Shown in pieces: positions 55,321 through 64,000 of a DNA stretch of 64,000 nt. The position numbers and the translations under genes are program-made. Numbering within the stretch: the first letter of the stretch is position 1; each line of letters begins with the position of its first letter. This DNA comes from Taenia hydatigena. Its lineage: Eukaryota; Platyhelminthes; Cestoda; Cyclophyllidea; Taeniidae. The notes under the pieces were generated by a model. It did not search any database. It had not been told where the DNA came from and saw nothing but the letters and a program-made list of their open reading frames with translations. The DNA lies in the NCBI GenBank assembly GCA_036345935.2, contig JADWOT020000010.1, positions 9,658,756-9,722,755 of the forward strand, written 5' to 3'.

Positions 55321-55619
55321 AAACTTTAGCAAAGTAGGGATTATGCATTACAAATGGTGTCGTCTTATCCTACTAACCACCACTCAATGTACACAAGTAC
55401 TCACAAATATGTGTTGACCTCAAATTATTACAAGCTCAGTCTGGCAGGTCCCGCGAGCCTGCCTGATGGCCACTCCACTAGATTTCTATCTCTTCGCTTC
55501 TGCCTACAAAATGCAAATCTGAGATGTGAATGCACATACCATGTTATGTGAGACTTTAGCATTCGTGCCTCAATATTGTGAGAAGAAAAATGCACACACC
55601 AAGAGTGGTGGTATGTAGC

Positions 55620-56830
55620 GTCAAATTCTAACTGTCCTGATGCGCCATCGCAGTTATTTGTATGGGCATGCCTTCCAATGGGTCCATTATCATCAGAGAG
55701 CCCTTACATCTATCATGCGCAGCAGTATAATAGCAATGCTTGCACTTTTTATTGCTAACATATACTTCAGTTGTATAACGCTGCAAGTTCTATGCAATGC
55801 ATGTTGCGAGTTGAAGATGGCTGATGCGTAGGGGACAGCTGTCTCTCAAAGAAGGGGAAAGTGATCATACATTGTAGTCTCGATTCGCCTTCTTACATTG
55901 ACGACAGGGAACTTGCTTAATGCCATTGTGCTACTCATAGGGCTGTGTTTGTTCCAAACATTGATAACGTCAAGATGCGGATTACTCCTCCACTAATGAA
56001 GGAATCGGTAAAGGCAAGCGCACCATCCCATGCAAGACTGTCTCTTAGATATTACGTTTCTCATATCATTATTAATGTTTCAACTGGATTGTGCTTTTAC
56101 CTCCCTCTGCTGACTCCACTAAAGTAGTGTAGCGGACTCTCATTTCAGCAGGCGTATGAACTTGAATTCATCCACAGCGGCGGGTGTGTCTGAGTCTGTT
56201 GCAATCAGAAGATGCACATTCTTGGTCCTTAGGAGCCAAAAGGATTCCTCATTTTCAACGACTCCTCTGTTTGAGCAAATCCAAGTGTACAAATTTGTGC
56301 AGAACGCACGTTATAGATGGTTTACGAAACACAAAATGTCAGAAGACGCACTGCTATAATTGGCTTGCGATTTTACATGGCACAGAGATGTGACGCACGA
56401 AAATATCTGAACCACAATTTGATTAAGCATCGAGCACACTGGTAACGCTCTGTTTAGTCTCTCATCCATTACCATGTATCAAATCGCAGTATCTGTAAGC
56501 CACACTGTGTATCTATCCTCTCTACACTAGTTTGGTTCCAGCGGATGATCGACCTGCTTCACTGCTTGTAACCGGCCAGACCATGTGGTCATTTCACTTT
56601 CAGCACAACACCGAGTCGCCTTGTGAATACGAGCGTATCTGAAATATCCTTGCTGCCTTCGCTTTAATCACGACTGGAATATTGTGTCTGCCAATGTCGG
56701 CCGCCTTGGTGACTTCAGCTCGTTTCACGTTGCGGCGTAGTAAACGTTGAAGGAAATTGCATATAATTACGAGTAGGACAGCAATGCTACTTAATGTGTT
56801 CGACGCCTGCACAAAAAAAGGAAAATAGGG
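55620..56830 (+). pseudogene. V-T' unit, copy 3
   Basis: Direct repeat of 27550-28960 and, for its first half, of 39480-39920. Here the V frame is broken. The frame 56156-56359 reads 'MNLNSSTAAGVSESVAIRRC' and the T-like tail at 56610-56740 gives 'ESPCEYERI', a stop, and 'NILAAFALITTGILCLPMSA'. The unit is intact in length but not in frame. Confidence 0.6.
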
Positions 56831-56869
56831 GCAAGATTTAATATAATTTTTTGTTAGTTTTGAAGCAGT

Positions 56870-58000
56870 AGGCTGCATGATTGCCTTATATTTACTTGTC
56901 TTATGCGGCATTTCACACTGAACCCTGGACTCTTCCCCATCATCACATGGTCCAACAAGCAGTGCAAAACATTCTGCAGTATGTCAGCGACCAATCATTG
57001 TGCAGCAGTGAATGGTAAAACGGTCAGTGTAGAAGATAGAAAAAGAAAAGAAAGGAAGTAAGCAAGTGGAAGCAGAGTGCCATTTGGCGAGAAAAACGGC
57101 GGCTTCATGTAAGTATCCTTTGGTGCTTAAGAAATTAGACAGCGTAGTGCAGATATAATTGCTTGGTCATTCGAAATGACAGGTTATTAAAGAGCCGTGG
57201 AAATTTAACTAAGTAATGCGTCTCAATTCTGGATCTAGTCCACCTTACCAGTAGTGAAAACGCCGAGCTGGGATAAATGGTGGCAGACTACTAAGGTGAA
57301 ACGTGGTTAAAATGTCCACATTGATTCAAACCTGTCGGATTTCTCTTTTGGTAAAAACTAGGGCGAATATACAACCTTTAGTGAATTTTAATGGGGAAGA
57401 CGTATTCGCAAACACCAACTCTGTGATTTTGGTTCCATGACTGCCGTAACGTGCACAAAGACAGTATAGAAGCGTCTAAAGTGGGTTTTAAGTGTAAAAT
57501 TGAGACCATTCGGATGCGTACAAGGTAGGAACTGCTCCCAAACCTAACGCGGCTGCTGTGCAATGTCAGGCTTGACAAGGCGGTGATGAAACGACAATGC
57601 GAACTCTGAATTATCTTTGCACAGGTTACGCGATGAAAGGTCCACACTTGCCACCAAACGCTGTTGCAGATTTGGTGCAAGGATACATTCTTGCTTATTC
57701 GTTGGAGTGGTTCAGCAAGTGGTCTTAGCAACCGCACAGAAGGAGGCGTGAGCAGTAGCCTGCATTACCTAGGCGTGTCCTGCCACCTGTTATCCTGCTT
57801 TGACGACACGCAATAAGAGCACGAATTTGATTTGACAGAATGAAGAGAATGCACAGCTTCACGCCGTGACGATGGCCACTGAAAGCAAACTGGGATTCCC
57901 CGATTCTGCTTCAATGGCTTCGGGGGACAATACAATGACTTGGAAGGACGGATTTGATTTTCTGCTTCAGCTGCCTTTCTAATGCAGGCACAAGGGTTCC
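56870..58000. repeat. X block, copy 1
   Basis: 57120-58000 is a direct repeat of 60385-61265 ('ggtgcttaagaaattagacagcgtag' and 'ttccatgactgccgtaacgtgcacaaagacag'). 56870-57115 is a direct repeat of 58190-58435 ('ccttatatttacttgtcttatgcggcatttca'). On the minus strand residues 'QVWTFHRVTCAKIIQSSHC' and 'QVWTLHRVTYAKRKQNPHY' correspond between copies, hinting that X codes on minus, but frames shift. Confidence 0.55.
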
Positions 58001-58440
58001 AATTCGTCGACTACTAATCAGTGTGTGGAAGAGATCGTCCAATCAAGCCCAAATTGGCTTGTAACCAAAAGCATGCTGTGGAGTGGAAGTACAATCTGTA
58101 GAGAATAAGGTGCCTGCACATCGTAAAGCGCAGTTTGTGAGTGGTGTGACTGGGCACAAGGCCAACACTGGTTGATGCAATGGCTGCGCACAGCAACCTT
58201 ATATTTACTTAGCTTATGCGACACTTCATACTGAACCCTCAACTCTTGCCCATCATCGTATGGTCCATCAGGCAGCGCCAAAACATTCTGGAGTATGTCG
58301 GCGAAGCAATCATTGTGCAGTGGTCAGTGGTGAAATGGTCAGTGTAGAAGATGGAAAAAGAAAGTAAAGGAAGTACGCAAGTGTAAGCAAGGTGCCGATT
58401 GACAGGTAGAACGGCGGCTTCATTTGAGTATCCTTTGGGC
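58001..58440. repeat. X block end and second partial copy
   Basis: 58190-58435 repeats 56870-57115. The two flank the first X copy, giving a direct-repeat arrangement of about 1.3 kb spacing. No gene is supported here. Confidence 0.55.
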
Positions 58441-59250
58441 TTCAATCCAACGAAGCAGCCCAACTCCCGTACCGATGTGCCATCAAGCTTTAGTCAGATT
58501 AATTCAGCATCTAATGCCATTTTACCCTTTTTTTGCGACCAACCAGTTATAGCGCATATACGAAATCACTCAGTGGAGGCGATGTACGATACAGTTGAAA
58601 GTTCCTACCACGTTGGATCTCCAAAACTAGTGCAAGTGGAAGCAAGACGGTCTAAAATTTAGCGACTTTGCAATAGAGGTACTTAAGTCCCCTACGAAAT
58701 GCACTGCCTTCTCATGCGATGCCGCTTTACCTCACAATTCTGTAAAGCACTACTTCACGAGTGAGTAATTTATCAGCAGCTCCATTAATTGGATGTTTGC
58801 CCCATGATCAGAGCGGGTGCCTCCCAACCACATCACACTTTCAAAGAGCTTGTGCTTTTAACAACCCCAATTTTGGAATGAGTGAGCTGCATTTTGTTAA
58901 ACAACCTCCCACACCATTAGTATCCACGCCATTTTACATGAGTTGGTCATAGCAACTGGTTCCAAGCTTGTTGGATGTTAACTGACTTGCCTTGCAATAA
59001 CATAAACAAAGACAGGATAGCAGTCACAAATGCAGTAGAATGTGCTTCTCCTCCACAGTCCATCCTCCTGCCACACCACCATGCAGCTCCAACTGCTGTC
59101 CATTGCCAAGACACGATTAGTGCAACGCAATCATGTAAAATAATGTGTGTTTCATGGATTGACATGTGAAGATGTGTAGATGAAGGGTACCAAGTAAAAG
59201 CCACTGCAGCGTTTGCTGCTGTCAAGGCACGTCTTTTGAAATGCAACACA
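58440..59250 (+). pseudogene. U block, copy 3
   Basis: 'FCDQPVIAHIRNHSVEA', then 'VQVEARRSKI', then 'VLKSPTKCTA' and 'VKHYFTSE' with a stop at the following Gln position, all aligning with U2 (18340-18660). The 3' part 58900-59245 aligns with 3705-4080. Stops and a frame change break it. U2 keeps the corresponding exon open. Confidence 0.55.
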
Positions 59251-59395
59251 TTGATGGAAATGCCACATGAACTAAACCCAATGCAGTCAAGTGAATGTGT
59301 TCCTTACCACTGAAATTACACTCCATTGATGTCAACTTGTTCTGACATCTGACACTTTGCAAACTCTAATTCAGCATAACTGATGCTTAAAGTGT

Positions 59396-59520
59396 GAGCT
59401 TTAGCTTAAGAGGAGAGGTGGTGCAGACTAATGCAAACTTTAGCGATCCTCGCTTGAAGGATGTGTTGCGAGCTCTGCCAGCTGATATTAGAAATGGTTC
59501 ACATTCCAATGCAGGTTATC
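59396..59520 (+). other. Possible isolated exon, unknown
   Basis: The frame 59394-59585 starts 'MSFSLRGEVVQTNANFSDPR' (GTG), and continues 'LKDVLRALPADIRNGSH', more protein-like in composition than neighbouring frames. No partner within the window and no strong splice sites were found ('aatgcag|gttatc'). Confidence 0.2.
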
Positions 59521-60384
59521 CCATTATTCCATTTCCACTGCCTCGATGCCAATTGTCCTCAATCAACTCAAATCAGCACGAGTAGTGCTGCGATTGCCAC
59601 CTGCTTCGCATAAAATTGGATTACTGCTTCCTCGTTTAATCACTCGACCACACTTCTCCTTCGCTTCGTCCCTACCTCTCAACTTCCCTTCATGCGCTAC
59701 TCCTTGCTGTCGTAGAAGTCAGCCGACGATAGCCAAGCAGCACAATAGGCAGCAGTGTTTTGTTTGACACTCGTTCACCAAAGCTCGCTGTAGCCTCTTT
59801 TCAGCAACAGTCTGTAATTTAAGAAAGCCCTCATTAACAACATGTGCTTCAGTACGGCTTGTGTGGATGTGACACTTAATTATAGCACGATGCACACCCA
59901 CCATTCATTCCCACCACTTCTGGTGGTATTTCCTGTGGAACTGAACATGCCAACATGGCAGATGGACGTGGAGTGAAGTGGAAGCGAAACCCCTCGAGCC
60001 ACAAATGTCTGCACATCTCTTAATGTGTTTGGCGAGTAAAGACTAAGTAAATCTTAACGTGATAAGATGTGAGGCAATGCTACTACGTGGGCGCCTACGT
60101 TGGAGGCTACTGGAAGTAGAGTTGAGTGCAGCGGCATTTCACACAGCGAAGTTTACTGCACATCCCATCAAGCACTGTGTCTGCGATGCGATATTAATGT
60201 GGCGGGCAATGGTGAAGTGGTGCAGATTTACAGGAAGTGTCCAACTTAATGCCTTTAGATTCGAGCGACATCAGTGATGTATCAGGCGTCACAACTCTAT
60301 TAACTCGATGGGACATTTTAAGTAAACTTTGTGCTTGTTAATTGCTCAATGCTAAAATGCAGATTATTTGCATCGTAGGAAATG
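59521..60384. other. No supported gene
   Basis: Short frames only; no recurring sequence. Confidence 0.35.
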
Positions 60385-61264
60385 GTGCTTAAAAATTAGG
60401 CAACATAGCGCGGATGCTTTTGCTTGGTCATTTTAAATGGCAGGTTATTATGGGGTAAAGAAACTTCAAATGAATTGTGCTCCTCAGGTATGGACCTGGA
60501 CGACACTGCCATTAGCATAAGAACTGAAGTGAAAACGTCGCACTGGATTAAGCATAAGCAAAGTGGTGGGGTGAAGCGTGGTTCAAATAAGCTCAAATTG
60601 ATTTGATTTTGTCTAATTTCTCTTTTTGTAGAAATGAGAACAGGCAAACAACCTTTGGTGAATTTGGTGAGGAAAGAGGTATTGGCGAATACCGATTGTC
60701 TGCAATTGTGATTCCATGACTGTCGCAATGTACACAAAGACAGCAATACCAACGTCTAGAAGATATTTCACACGCTTCCTTAGGTACATTGCAAGCGATT
60801 AGGAAGCTAAAAAATGACTCTGCGAAAAGTGCTGCTCGCCCTGTCATATCAGGCCTAAAGAAGGCGACAATGAGGAGGTAATGCGGATTTTGTTTTCTCT
60901 TTGCATAAGTTACCCGATGCAGGGTCCACACCTGCGACCGTAAGCTGTCGCTAGCTTGGTGCAATGTCACATTCTTGCTTATTCGTTAGATAGGTTTAAG
61001 ACCTATTCTCAGTGACAGCATAGAGGGAGGCGGGAATATTAGGCTACATCAAACAAGCGTGCCCTGCCACCTGTCACCTTCCCATGGCGCCAAACTATAA
61101 TATCAAGCCTGTGCTTTACCTAAAATCCATTGATTATGGCGGCGGTGAATGATAACAATGTGAGATTCCTCTTTTCTGCTTCAATGGTTTGAGGAAACAG
61201 TACATTGACTTAGAGTCATGGGTGTAATATCCGACCTCAGCTGCATTCCCAATGTAGGCACAAT
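60385..61264. repeat. X block, copy 2
   Basis: Direct repeat of 57120-58000, diverged. Minus-strand frames 60396-60752 and 60593-60970 overlap in different frames, and the part with 'SQVWTLHRVTYAK' matches copy 1. Neither is a convincing complete gene. Confidence 0.55.
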
Positions 61265-61390
61265 GGTTCAGCGTCGAACACATTGAGTAGCATTGCTGTC
61301 CTACTCGTAATTATATGCAATTGCATTCAGCGTTTGCTACGCCGCAGAGTAAAACGAGTTGAAGTCACCAAGGCGGCCGACATTGGCAGA
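61265..61390 (-). repeat. T-like tail fragment, inverted
   Basis: Reverse complement of 56690-56815 and 28850-28945 ('gtcgaacacattgagtagcattgctgtcctactcgtaattatatgcaatt'). It is joined at about 61390 to the F upstream block. Confidence 0.75.
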
Positions 61391-61924
61391 CACGCTCATG
61401 CCAAGGAGGCTAACCCCATCATCTAAATGCACACCCCATGCGTTGCCAGAATTTGGCATTTTAAGTCGCACTTCATCGTGCACTGTTCCTACCCATCAAA
61501 ATGGGCAGAGAAGTTAAAAGTGTGCTGCAGCCACTTGAGTTGTCAGAAAGTAAGAGGGAAATAAAAACAGGAAAACAAACCAAAACCTCTACATTGCCAT
61601 CGCACAGTCTGGAACGGAGGATTAACCTACCCCTTGAAATGTGGCAAAAGGAAATCAAATGGAATAGTAAGTGCCATTGAATAGTAGAGTAGGGAACATT
61701 ACAGCCTTGATGGAATACAGTTGTCAGCAAAAGTTCATGAAGCATTTGGCTGGAGTAAACCTGGCGGATTGTGCAGTCGGTGGCCTCGCCAGGCTAAACA
61801 CTTGCCTCACGGCAATGGCTAACTCGATTCAGGCGCACATTTATGCTTTTCACTCAAGCGAACTCTGCTAATAGCGAATAAATCACAAGTTGAAGATTCA
61901 TTTAGTAAACCTCCGAGGCGCACA
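61391..61924 (+). promoter_or_regulatory. Conserved upstream block of F11
   Basis: Reverse complement of 32691-33225 and of 63624-64000, the upstream regions of F5 and F12. The A-rich 'gcgaataaatcac' lies about 55 bases before the ATG at 61925. Confidence 0.5.
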
Positions 61925-62490
61925 ATGGAGAGGATTTCTCAGCATGTACGAATCGAGATTTGCAAATACCTTGCTGCCATGGACATCGTCAATGTGTGTG
62001 AGGCAATGCCCCACATGAGGTCGGTTCTCAGGTCTCTCACCATCAAAGGCATTTTGCGCAGTTACGTGACACAAATGCAGTGGGTGGACGCAAAACTTTG
62101 TTGCATGTTGTATTCCACTCATGCTTTTGTAAGAAGAGAAGATGACCCAGAGTTGAATGCACAATTAGAAGGAAATGTTTACTAAGTGCTCTACGATTCT
62201 AACAAGAATGTCGTCAATACTCTTCGCGGTGCATAAACCACGTCCTATCTGATTGTGGCAGAATCATTCGATTTTTAATGCTTGGATGCAGCGCAATTGA
62301 TTTGGGTCCCAATCATTCCTTTTGGCCTTCTCTCCATTATGTGGCTTATAAGTGTGGACGATCATTGCTGCATAACTAGCCTGATGGACTCGATTTAGTT
62401 AATGTAGTGGCCCACTTGACTAACTTTGAGATTCATATCAATCCAGAGAGCATAGAAGCTACAGATTCTTGTTATCTTAGGTCCTCCTAG
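61925..62490 (+). pseudogene. F-box-like family, 5' half (F11), convergent with the intact gene
   Basis: Opens with 'MERISQHVRIEICKYLAAMD' at 61925 and matches F12 to 'NAQLEGNVY', where loss of one base gives a TAA at 62183-62185. In the shifted frame it continues 'FLMLGCSAIDLGPNHSFWPS' and 'VAHLTNFEIHINPESIEA' to about 62485, then stops matching. The copy runs toward F12 on the other strand. A 75-base minus-oriented F scrap (about 62485-62560) and the F 3' tail of F12 follow. Confidence 0.85.
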
Positions 62491-62624
62491 ACTTGACCGC
62501 TGCTTGTTCTGTCTCTTCCGATGTAACATCCAGGATGAGTTGCAATCATGTGTACCAAAGCAAAGCATAGAATAGCGCGAATGCGTAGAGGCAGGCATTT
62601 GCTTGAATCATAGTGGAGACATAT

Positions 62625-63623
62625 TCAATTAAATTTTTGTCCTTGACTTCTTCCTGCAGCGCTAGTATTGGCTATTTGCAACGCAGCCATTTGGAACACC
62701 TCATAGAGCCCCACGAACCTTCCACCCCGTTGGTGCAGACGACATGCCCTCCACCAGTTATAAGGCGTAAGTCTCGCTGCAGATCTGCCAGACGCTTGCA
62801 ATGTAATTTTGTCAAGTCTGTGAAGGCTGGATATGAGATACGCAAAATGGTCACCCCTATCCGTCAAATCTCTTGTCGCCACCGAAATTGTGTCGAGGAT
62901 GAACAGCATTGGAGGGCGAGTCGTCCTATTGGCAGCGAGGTCACTGATGCGGAAAATGAGGCGCCTTAGTCCAAGTGGAATCCCGCACCCAAAGTGGCAT
63001 TGCAATGCAGAATCAATCACGTACACATCACCATCGAATGAACAGAGGTAAGAAGTCGCGAAGGACCTAAGATCACAAGCATCTCTTGCTTCTATGCTTT
63101 CGGGATTGATATGAATCCCAAAGTTAGTCAAGTGAGCCACCACTTCAATAAAATCAGGCCCATCAGGGTAGTTCTGTAGCAATGGGCGTCCGCACTTATG
63201 AGTCGCATAAGCGAGGGAGTGCCAGAAAGGATGGAGGAGGCCCAAATCCATTACGCAGCACCCAAGCATTAGAAATCGGATGCTTCTGCCACAATTAGAT
63301 AGGACATGGTTTATGCACTGCGGAGTGATTTGGCACCATTCTTGGTAGTATTGTAGAGCAGTGAATAGAACCCTGCCTTCTGATTGTGCATTCAACTCTG
63401 GGTCAGCTTCTCTCTTCACAAAAGCACGAGTTGAATACAGCATACAACAAAGATTTGCGTCCATCCACTGCATTTGTCTCACGTAACTGCGCAAAATGCC
63501 TTTAATAGTAGGAGACCTGAGAACCGACCTCATGTGGGGCATTGCTTCACACACATCGACGATGTCCATGGCATCGAGGTATTTGCAAATCTCGATTCGT
63601 ACATGTTGAGGAATCCTCTCCAT
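62625..63623 (-). CDS. F-box-like protein, intact 332-codon member (F12)
   Basis: The only complete copy of the family in the window. The ATG at 63623 is shared with F5 and F11, and the frame is uninterrupted to the stop at 62625. Residues 4-22 'IPQHVRIEICKYLDAMDIV' followed by 'VCEAMPHMRSVLRSPTIKGI' fit the pattern of an F-box (Pro, hydrophobic-x-x-Ile, TyrLeu, Asp-Ile/Leu, Val-Cys spacing), the module that binds Skp1 in SCF ubiquitin ligases. The rest shows no repeat such as LRR or WD40; it has conserved blocks 'FLMLGCCVMDLG', 'YVIDSALQCHFGCGIPLGLR', 'RPPMLFILD' and from residue 286 'TPYNWWRACRLHQRGGRFVG'. If F-box-like, the C-terminal part would be the target-binding region. Single-exon structure and intronless relatives are notable. 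Its last residues differ from those of other copies ('SAAGRSQGQKFN' against 'NIDAA'), so the C-terminus may be altered. Function assignment is tentative. Confidence 0.7.
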   Translation of the reverse strand: MERIPQHVRIEICKYLDAMDIVDVCEAMPHMRSVLRSPTIKGILRSYVRQMQWMDANLCCMLYSTRAFVKREADPELNAQSEGRVLFTALQYYQEWCQITPQCINHVLSNCGRSIRFLMLGCCVMDLGLLHPFWHSLAYATHKCGRPLLQNYPDGPDFIEVVAHLTNFGIHINPESIEARDACDLRSFATSYLCSFDGDVYVIDSALQCHFGCGIPLGLRRLIFRISDLAANRTTRPPMLFILDTISVATRDLTDRGDHFAYLISSLHRLDKITLQASGRSAARLTPYNWWRACRLHQRGGRFVGLYEVFQMAALQIANTSAAGRSQGQKFN

Positions 63624-64000
63624 AGTGCGCCTCGGAGGTTTACTAAGTGAATCTTAACCCCGACTTGTAATTTATTCGCTATTAGCAGAGTTCGCTCGAG
63701 TGAAAAGCATGAATGTGCGCCTGATTCGAGTTAGCCACTGCCGTGAGGCAAGTGTTTGGTCTGGCGAGGCTACCGACTGCACGATCAGCCAAGTACACTC
63801 CAGCCAAATGCTTCATGAACTTTTGCTAACAACTATATTCCATCAAGGCTGTAACGTTTTGCTCTTTAATATTTAGTGGCACTTACTGTTCCATTTGAAT
63901 TTCCTTTTGCCACATTTCAAAGGGCAAGTTAATCTTCCGTTTCAGACTGTACAGTGGCAATGTAGGGGTTTTGGTTTGTTTTCCCGTTTTCATCTTCACT
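63624..64000 (-). promoter_or_regulatory. Upstream region of F12 (runs off the window)
   Basis: Conserved with 32691-33060 and with the reverse complement of 61540-61924. On the coding strand an A/T-rich 'GCGAATAAATTAC' is found about 55-65 bases before the ATG and is present in all three copies, possibly a TATA-like element. Nothing else is defined. Confidence 0.5.

Noticed and set aside
1..64000. Bacterial or phage origin, operons, CRISPR array
   Set aside because: No regular spaced repeats, no dense gene packing, and clear short introns and a Golgi-type enzyme.
1..64000. Retrotransposon or DNA transposon as the cause of the repeats
   Set aside because: I found no reverse transcriptase, integrase or transposase motif, no long terminal repeats and no clear target-site duplications.

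Overview
The window looks like accessory, duplication-rich DNA from a metazoan nuclear genome, most likely a parasitic flatworm (tapeworm or fluke). The eukaryotic reading rests on split genes with short introns (59 nt at 38285-38343), long non-coding stretches, no operons or ribosome binding sites, a core-2-type glycosyltransferase with a membrane anchor, and a decayed tRNA-Ser. The flatworm call is inference from short introns and gene-family style; no marker gene proves it. An assembly gap of Ns covers 14370-15193 and a single N sits at 54464.

The dominant feature is a mosaic of repeated gene pieces rather than a row of genes. I recognise these recurring blocks by comparing the window with itself. 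F is an F-box-like gene family of about 332 residues with at least 12 copies, of which only the minus-strand copy at 62625-63623 is intact. R is the long 3' flank of F (complete at 8700-10390 and, inverted, at 47815-49530, with shorter pieces elsewhere). T is a small two-exon gene family whose second exon starts with an acceptor followed by GTCACC and residues Val-Thr-Val; the copy at 37886-38610 is intact. S, Y and U are blocks that look like relatives or neighbours of T. V and W flank T in a recurring V-T-W order. Z is a Cys/His-rich family with one open copy at 42103-42507. X, P and G are shorter blocks. Two broken core-2/I-branching N-acetylglucosaminyltransferase copies lie at 15194-15623 (plus) and 53467-54063 (minus).

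Layout. 0-1.2 kb: broken F copy and end of R. 2.3-4.1 kb: S and U blocks. 4.1-7.7 kb: little recognisable except a tRNA-Ser relic. 7.7-10.4 kb: opposed F pieces, Y exon, full R. 11.1-13 kb: second S block. 14.4-16 kb: gap and glycosyltransferase. 16-24 kb: sparse, with W/U and Z copies. 24-33 kb: R, F, S, V and a nearly complete F copy. 34-46 kb: P, R, T, W, V, F and the tandem Z pair, with a large direct repeat (35.6-39.2 versus 43.6-45.8 kb). 46-54 kb: Y, inverted R and F, an F/T chimera, second glycosyltransferase. 54-61 kb: Z, V, X and U pieces. 61.4-64 kb: a convergent inverted repeat of F promoter and 5' half facing the intact F gene.

Few intact genes can be supported: F at 62625-63623, T at 37886-38610, possibly Z at 42103-42507, and single exons of U, V and P. 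Nearly everything else is pseudogene or fragment. The overall picture is a region where a few gene families have been copied, inverted, fused and broken repeatedly, comparable to subtelomeric or antigen-gene clusters; that comparison is inference.
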